A DNA stretch of 64,000 nt, from positions 1 through 64,000 of the forward strand of contig CAMWLJ010000002.1 in the NCBI GenBank assembly GCA_947175055.1. Direction: 5' to 3'. The stretch comes from an uncultured Lachnospiraceae bacterium (GTDB lineage Bacteria; Bacillota; Clostridia; Lachnospirales; Lachnospiraceae). How positions within the stretch are numbered: position 1 is the first letter of the stretch; each line of letters begins with the position of its first letter. The position numbers were made by a program, and so were the translations under genes. Under the pieces are notes generated by a model. The model was not told where the DNA came from and did no database searches. It worked only from the letters and a program-made list of their open reading frames with translations. Of this stretch, positions 60,754 through 64,000 are shown one piece after another.

Positions 60754-60797
60754 TTTCTCCATTTCTGCGCTGCTTTTTGCGCATAAACGAGTTTGTG
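60754..60797 (-). repeat. Leader repeat with built-in ribosome binding site (copy E2)
   Basis: Nearly identical to 47074-47115. On the minus strand it ends in ATGGAGAAA three bases before the D-lactate dehydrogenase ATG and supplies its Shine-Dalgarno sequence. Here a longer stem is possible: TCTGCGC-GT-TGCTT upstream (60801-60814) pairs with AAGCAGCGCAGA inside the repeat. Confidence 0.7.
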
Positions 60798-60825
60798 GCA
60801 AGCAACGCGCAGACACAAATCTCGC

Positions 60826-60849
60826 GATTGAAAATTTTAATTTTCAATC
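60826..60849. repeat. AT-rich perfect hairpin past the AI-2E permease gene
   Basis: An 11-bp stem GATTGAAAATT against AATTTTCAATC with a 2-nt loop, 49 bases past the permease stop codon. No U tract follows on the minus strand, so it is at best a weak terminator. Confidence 0.45.
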
Positions 60850-60897
60850 TTCATCCTTCTTTCTTTTCCTTAAGTTTACGCCCCTTCCGACCACTCT

Positions 60898-62196
60898 CTA
60901 CTTCTTATCGATCTTCTTCGATATGATCTTCTTAATAATAAGCGGCTCCTCGATCTTGATCTTAGCCGCCTCCTCCAGCTCGCGCTCTTCCTCCTCGGCG
61001 CTCCTTAGCTTAGACTGGTAACTGCGCTCCACTTCGCGCTCATATTCCTCCACGATAGCGATATCCTCCGGCCGGATTCTTCTGAATTTGTTAAATCCTG
61101 CCGCCAGGATCTTCAGGCTCTGCCTCGTGGTGTCAAAAGCACCGTCCTCATAAAGATTGATCACGATGATACCGATCGGCACTGCAATGATCATCCCCAT
61201 CACTCCGGCCACTTTATATCCTACAAACAGCAAAAACAAGGTCGGAATAGCATCCACTCCGATGGAATCGCCCACGATCTTCGGCTGGATCACCTGCCGT
61301 ACAAGCTGTCCCGACAGCCAAATGATGATCAATCCTACTGCCATCTTATAATCCCTGCTCAGGATCTCGATCACCGCCCAGGGAAGCATCACCGTACCCG
61401 TACCGAACACCGGCAGGAAATCCAGGAATGCTATCCCCAGCGCCACCAGCGGCACATACCGCACCTTCAAGATAAAGAGACCTATCACCAGCATTACATA
61501 GATCCAGCATTCAATCTTAAACTGTGCCTTGAAATAACCGCCCACCGCATTCCGGAAACTTCTCCGGATCAGGTCAAACCGGTAAAGCACCGCCCCCGGC
61601 ACACACTTTTTCATGATATTCGCCATATATCCCTTATCCGCCACGAAGAAATACGCCGAAAGAACACACATGATGACGCCCAGGAAGATATCCGGCAGCT
61701 GTTTGGCCACATTCCCCACCGCCTCAAAAGTCGGTGAACCGATACTCTCAATGATCCCTCCGAAATAAGTACCCATCTCCGAACCGAGATTGTTCAGCGT
61801 CTGCTGTGTTTCCAGAGGCAGCTTATTGAAAAGCCCTTCCAGATTGTCTCCAACCTCATTAAACTCCGCCATGATACTGTCCCACAGTATGGGCAGCTCG
61901 TTGACGAAATTGATACCTTCCTTCACCAGTTTTGCGCCAACCGCATAGAACAGGAGAATCACCACCGCAAGCACGGCCACGATCACGATCACCGACGCAC
62001 CCTTGCGCCGTATCTTCAACCGTTCCTCGAAAAAGCGAACCACCGGCGAAGCGATCAGTGATATGAACCACCCGATGATAAACGGCATAAAGAAGATGAT
62101 GCACCGCGGCAGCAGAAAAATACACAAAAGCAGTATGATCAGCGCCGTCAGCAGATTCAATATGACTTTCAGGTATGTCTTGCTCGATTGTCTCAT
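60898..62196 (-). CDS. AI-2E/PerM family transporter (YtvI-like)
   Basis: A 432-residue membrane protein of the AI-2E transporter/UPF0118 family. About seven or eight helices are seen, with a large extracytoplasmic segment (about 85-160) and the family core WIYVMLVIGLFILKVRYVPL followed by DFLPVFGTGTVMLPWAVIEIL. The C-terminus (about 385-432) is highly charged. The resemblance to sporulation protein YtvI is inference from overall pattern. Some members export AI-2, others act as antiporters. I start at ATG 62196 with GGAGG ten bases upstream. Confidence 0.88.
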   Translation of the reverse strand: MRQSSKTYLKVILNLLTALIILLLCIFLLPRCIIFFMPFIIGWFISLIASPVVRFFEERLKIRRKGASVIVIVAVLAVVILLFYAVGAKLVKEGINFVNELPILWDSIMAEFNEVGDNLEGLFNKLPLETQQTLNNLGSEMGTYFGGIIESIGSPTFEAVGNVAKQLPDIFLGVIMCVLSAYFFVADKGYMANIMKKCVPGAVLYRFDLIRRSFRNAVGGYFKAQFKIECWIYVMLVIGLFILKVRYVPLVALGIAFLDFLPVFGTGTVMLPWAVIEILSRDYKMAVGLIIIWLSGQLVRQVIQPKIVGDSIGVDAIPTLFLLFVGYKVAGVMGMIIAVPIGIIVINLYEDGAFDTTRQSLKILAAGFNKFRRIRPEDIAIVEEYEREVERSYQSKLRSAEEEERELEEAAKIKIEEPLIIKKIISKKIDKK

Positions 62197-62288
62197 CCAA
62201 ATTCCTCCATTTCTAACCAAGCCGCCCCTCACTTTATCGCACCGTTACCAAAACCAAAGCAGTTTCCTTAACCGGAGTATCACCTCTG

Positions 62289-62888
62289 TCAAACTTCTTC
62301 CTCATCCTCCAACATCCTGTCCAGAAGCTCATAGATCTCGTCCCGCCCCTGTTTCGACAAAGATGAATAGGGAATGACTGTAGTGTCCTCCACCACTGCC
62401 AGCGTATCACAGATCAGCTTCACGTGCTTTTGCACCTGGCTTCTCTTGATCTTATCCAACTTCGTGGCAATGATGATCGGCTTATATCCTCTGTCCAGGA
62501 TCCAGTCGTACATGATCCTGTCATTCTCGGAAGGCGCATGCCTGATATCGATCAGCAGAAAAACCGCGCGGATCTTCTTTGACTGATACAGATAATCCTC
62601 GATCAATTTGCCCCACTGCGCTTTCACTTTCTCATTGGCGGTGGCATACCCGTACCCGGGCAGATCCACGAAATATATCTGGCCATTCACATTATAGTAG
62701 TTGATCGTCTGCGTCTTGCCCGGCTGAGAGCTTGTACGCGCCAGCGACTTGCGGTTCATCAGCCCGTTGATCAACGACGATTTTCCCACATTGCTCTTTC
62801 CCGCAAAAGCTACCTCCGGCAGCACATTCTCCGGCAGCGTACTGGTGATCCCGCATACCGTCTCCAAGTTTACATTTTTGATTATCAT
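62289..62888 (-). CDS. ysxC: Ribosome biogenesis GTP-binding protein EngB/YsxC
   Basis: A 199-residue TRAFAC GTPase needed for 50S ribosome assembly. G1 is AGKSNVGKSS (27-36), G3 is DLPGYG, and G4 is TKLD. The SRTSSQPGKTQTINYY switch region, near 49-64, is diagnostic; here it reads ARTSSQPGKTQTINYY. It lies directly downstream of lon, as in Bacillus. I start at ATG 62888 with AAAGGA upstream; 20 in-frame codons before it lie in the leader repeat. Confidence 0.95.
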   Translation of the reverse strand: MIIKNVNLETVCGITSTLPENVLPEVAFAGKSNVGKSSLINGLMNRKSLARTSSQPGKTQTINYYNVNGQIYFVDLPGYGYATANEKVKAQWGKLIEDYLYQSKKIRAVFLLIDIRHAPSENDRIMYDWILDRGYKPIIIATKLDKIKRSQVQKHVKLICDTLAVVEDTTVIPYSSLSKQGRDEIYELLDRMLEDEEEV

Positions 62889-62908
62889 TGATTCGTCCTT
62901 TCCTCTAC

Positions 62909-62960
62909 TCCGAAGCGGCACAAACTCCTTTATAAATAAATTGCTCATCAGACAATTTAT
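62909..62960 (-). repeat. Structured leader repeat, TCTGATGAGCAATTT family (copy C)
   Basis: On the minus strand a perfect 9-bp hairpin AATAAATTG-TCTGATGAG-CAATTTATT is followed by GGAGTTTGTGCCGCTTCGGA and then the ysxC ribosome binding site. Compared with copies A and B, the stem is changed at two positions (G to A, C to G), and the pairing is improved. The second hairpin of A and B is missing. Confidence 0.65.
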
Positions 62961-63031
62961 TCATCGCTTTCTTTGCATATATACATGCCTTACAATGCTT
63001 ACGCAGCAGGCCGGATGAAGGCATACTCACG

Positions 63032-64000
63032 CTATACGCAAACAAACGCATAGCCTGCGACCTCTTCCATATGCTCAACCATGCAGATCTCTAAGCCGTC
63101 CGTGATCTCCCGGTCCAGTTCCGCGATATCTTTCTCATTATCCTTCGGAACGAGCACCCTATGTACTCCCGCCGTCTTCGCCGCCAGTATCTTCTCCTTC
63201 AAACCGCCGATGGGCAATACTCTTCCGCGAAGAGTGACTTCACCGGTCATCGCAACGTCCGCCCGCACCGGCCTTCCCGTCACGGCAGAGAGAATCGCCG
63301 TCGCCATGGTAATGCCCGCTGACGGTCCGTCCTTGGGGACGGCTCCTTCCGGAATATGAAGATGAAAGTCCCTCTTTCGGAACAGTTTCTCCTCGATCTG
63401 ATACTGCTCACTGACAGAGCGCACATAGCTCATGGCTATCCGCGCGGATTCCTGCATTACGTCACCCATTTGACCGGTTAGGTCGATCTTTCCTTCTCCA
63501 GGCATCATGTTTACCTCGATCTGCAGGGTGTCGCCACCCACACTGGTCCAGGCCAGGCCGCGCACGATACCGACCTCATCTTTTTGCGCGATCTTATCCT
63601 GCTGATACCGGGGCTTGCCCAGATACTGTTCCAGATTATCCGCAGTGATCACGACCTTATCAGTCAATTGCGCTTTTTCCTCTCCTGCATGGCTTTTCTT
63701 CTTCGCCGCCGTCTCCTGTCGTCTCTCCAGAATATGCCGCGCCTCCTTCCGACATACAGCCCCGATCTGCCTCTCCAATCCACGCACGCCTGCTTCTCTC
63801 GTATAACGACTGATGATGGCACAAAGCGCTTCGTCGGTAAAATCTATCTCTTCCTCCCGGATGCCGTTCTTATCCATTTCCTTCTGTACCAGATGTTCCC
63901 TGGCGATATGAAATTTCTCATTTGCCGTGTAGCTATTGATCTCGATCAGCTCCATACGGTCGAGAAGCGGCCTCGGAATGGTGTCCGTGCCGTTCGCCGT
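63032..64000 (-). CDS. lon: ATP-dependent protease Lon, C-terminal part (cut by window edge)
   Basis: 323 residues are visible: the end of the AAA+ domain (NGTDTIPRPLLDRMELIEI, with the arginine-finger region) and the proteolytic domain. The catalytic Ser lies in KDGPSAG and its partner Lys in GGLKEKILAA. The reading frame is open to the window edge, so the 5' part lies beyond position 64000. Between the two domains, a Lys-rich stretch (ETAAKKKSHAGEEKAQ) is somewhat longer than usual for LonA. The gene degrades misfolded and regulatory proteins. It is followed by ysxC after 143 bases that contain a leader repeat. Confidence 0.95.
   Translation of the reverse strand, partial: TANGTDTIPRPLLDRMELIEINSYTANEKFHIAREHLVQKEMDKNGIREEEIDFTDEALCAIISRYTREAGVRGLERQIGAVCRKEARHILERRQETAAKKKSHAGEEKAQLTDKVVITADNLEQYLGKPRYQQDKIAQKDEVGIVRGLAWTSVGGDTLQIEVNMMPGEGKIDLTGQMGDVMQESARIAMSYVRSVSEQYQIEEKLFRKRDFHLHIPEGAVPKDGPSAGITMATAILSAVTGRPVRADVAMTGEVTLRGRVLPIGGLKEKILAAKTAGVHRVLVPKDNEKDIAELDREITDGLEICMVEHMEEVAGYAFVCV

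Overview
The window looks like chromosomal DNA of a Gram-positive gut-type member of the Clostridia, most likely Lachnospiraceae. The grounds are many glycosidases with LplA/LplB/YtcP-type sugar ABC transporters, AraC and LacI regulators, a lonA-ysxC pair, strong AAGGAGG ribosome binding sites and AT-rich sigma-A promoters inside a coding sequence of middling GC. Genus cannot be fixed from sequence alone. I see no phage, insertion sequence, CRISPR array, tRNA or rRNA.

Layout. (1) 88-4413: a hemerythrin protein with a CheX-like tail and a large cytoplasmic hybrid histidine kinase. (2) 4685-23420: a carbohydrate-use region with a carboxylesterase, a LacI regulator, a canonical GH3 enzyme, two near-identical solute-binding lipoproteins separated by an AraC regulator, two LplB/YtcP permeases without an ATPase, a divergent AraC regulator, a circularly permuted GH3 enzyme and an orphan protein with carbohydrate-binding-like modules. 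(3) 23826-30314: a second LacI regulator and a complete branched-chain amino-acid type ABC importer (livJHMGF order), with an intrinsic terminator in the livJ leader. (4) 30364-38746: a GH13 enzyme, then DNA repair genes: endonuclease IV, an XPD/DinG-like helicase fused to a nuclease domain, and a radical SAM/DUF4130 pair whose promoter is bracketed by two LexA-type boxes. An HPr-like protein lacking the phosphorylated histidine lies among them. (5) 38846-45227: asparagine synthetase A, an AraC regulator, a heterodimeric ABC exporter with one degenerate ATP site and a GNAT acetyltransferase. (6) 45398-51767: a MalY/PatB lyase, a PAS protein, a GH38 alpha-mannosidase and an EAL protein with a dead GGDEF domain. 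(7) 52019-57812: an MFS transporter, convergent with an overlapping operon of a chemoreceptor, a CPBP protease and a MATE transporter. (8) 57972-64000: a hypothetical protein, DUF308, VanZ and VanH-like D-lactate dehydrogenase genes, an AI-2E-type permease, ysxC and the 3' part of lon, cut by the window edge.

The main unexplained structure is intergenic. At least four families of short structured repeats recur in front of, between or inside genes. One family carries the Shine-Dalgarno sequence of the next gene. Another supplies the last codons of the EAL protein. A third pairs better as RNA on the strand of the flanking genes than as DNA. These repeats, the SOS-type control of the radical SAM pair and the promoter-into-terminator arrangement before livJ are the points most worth following up.
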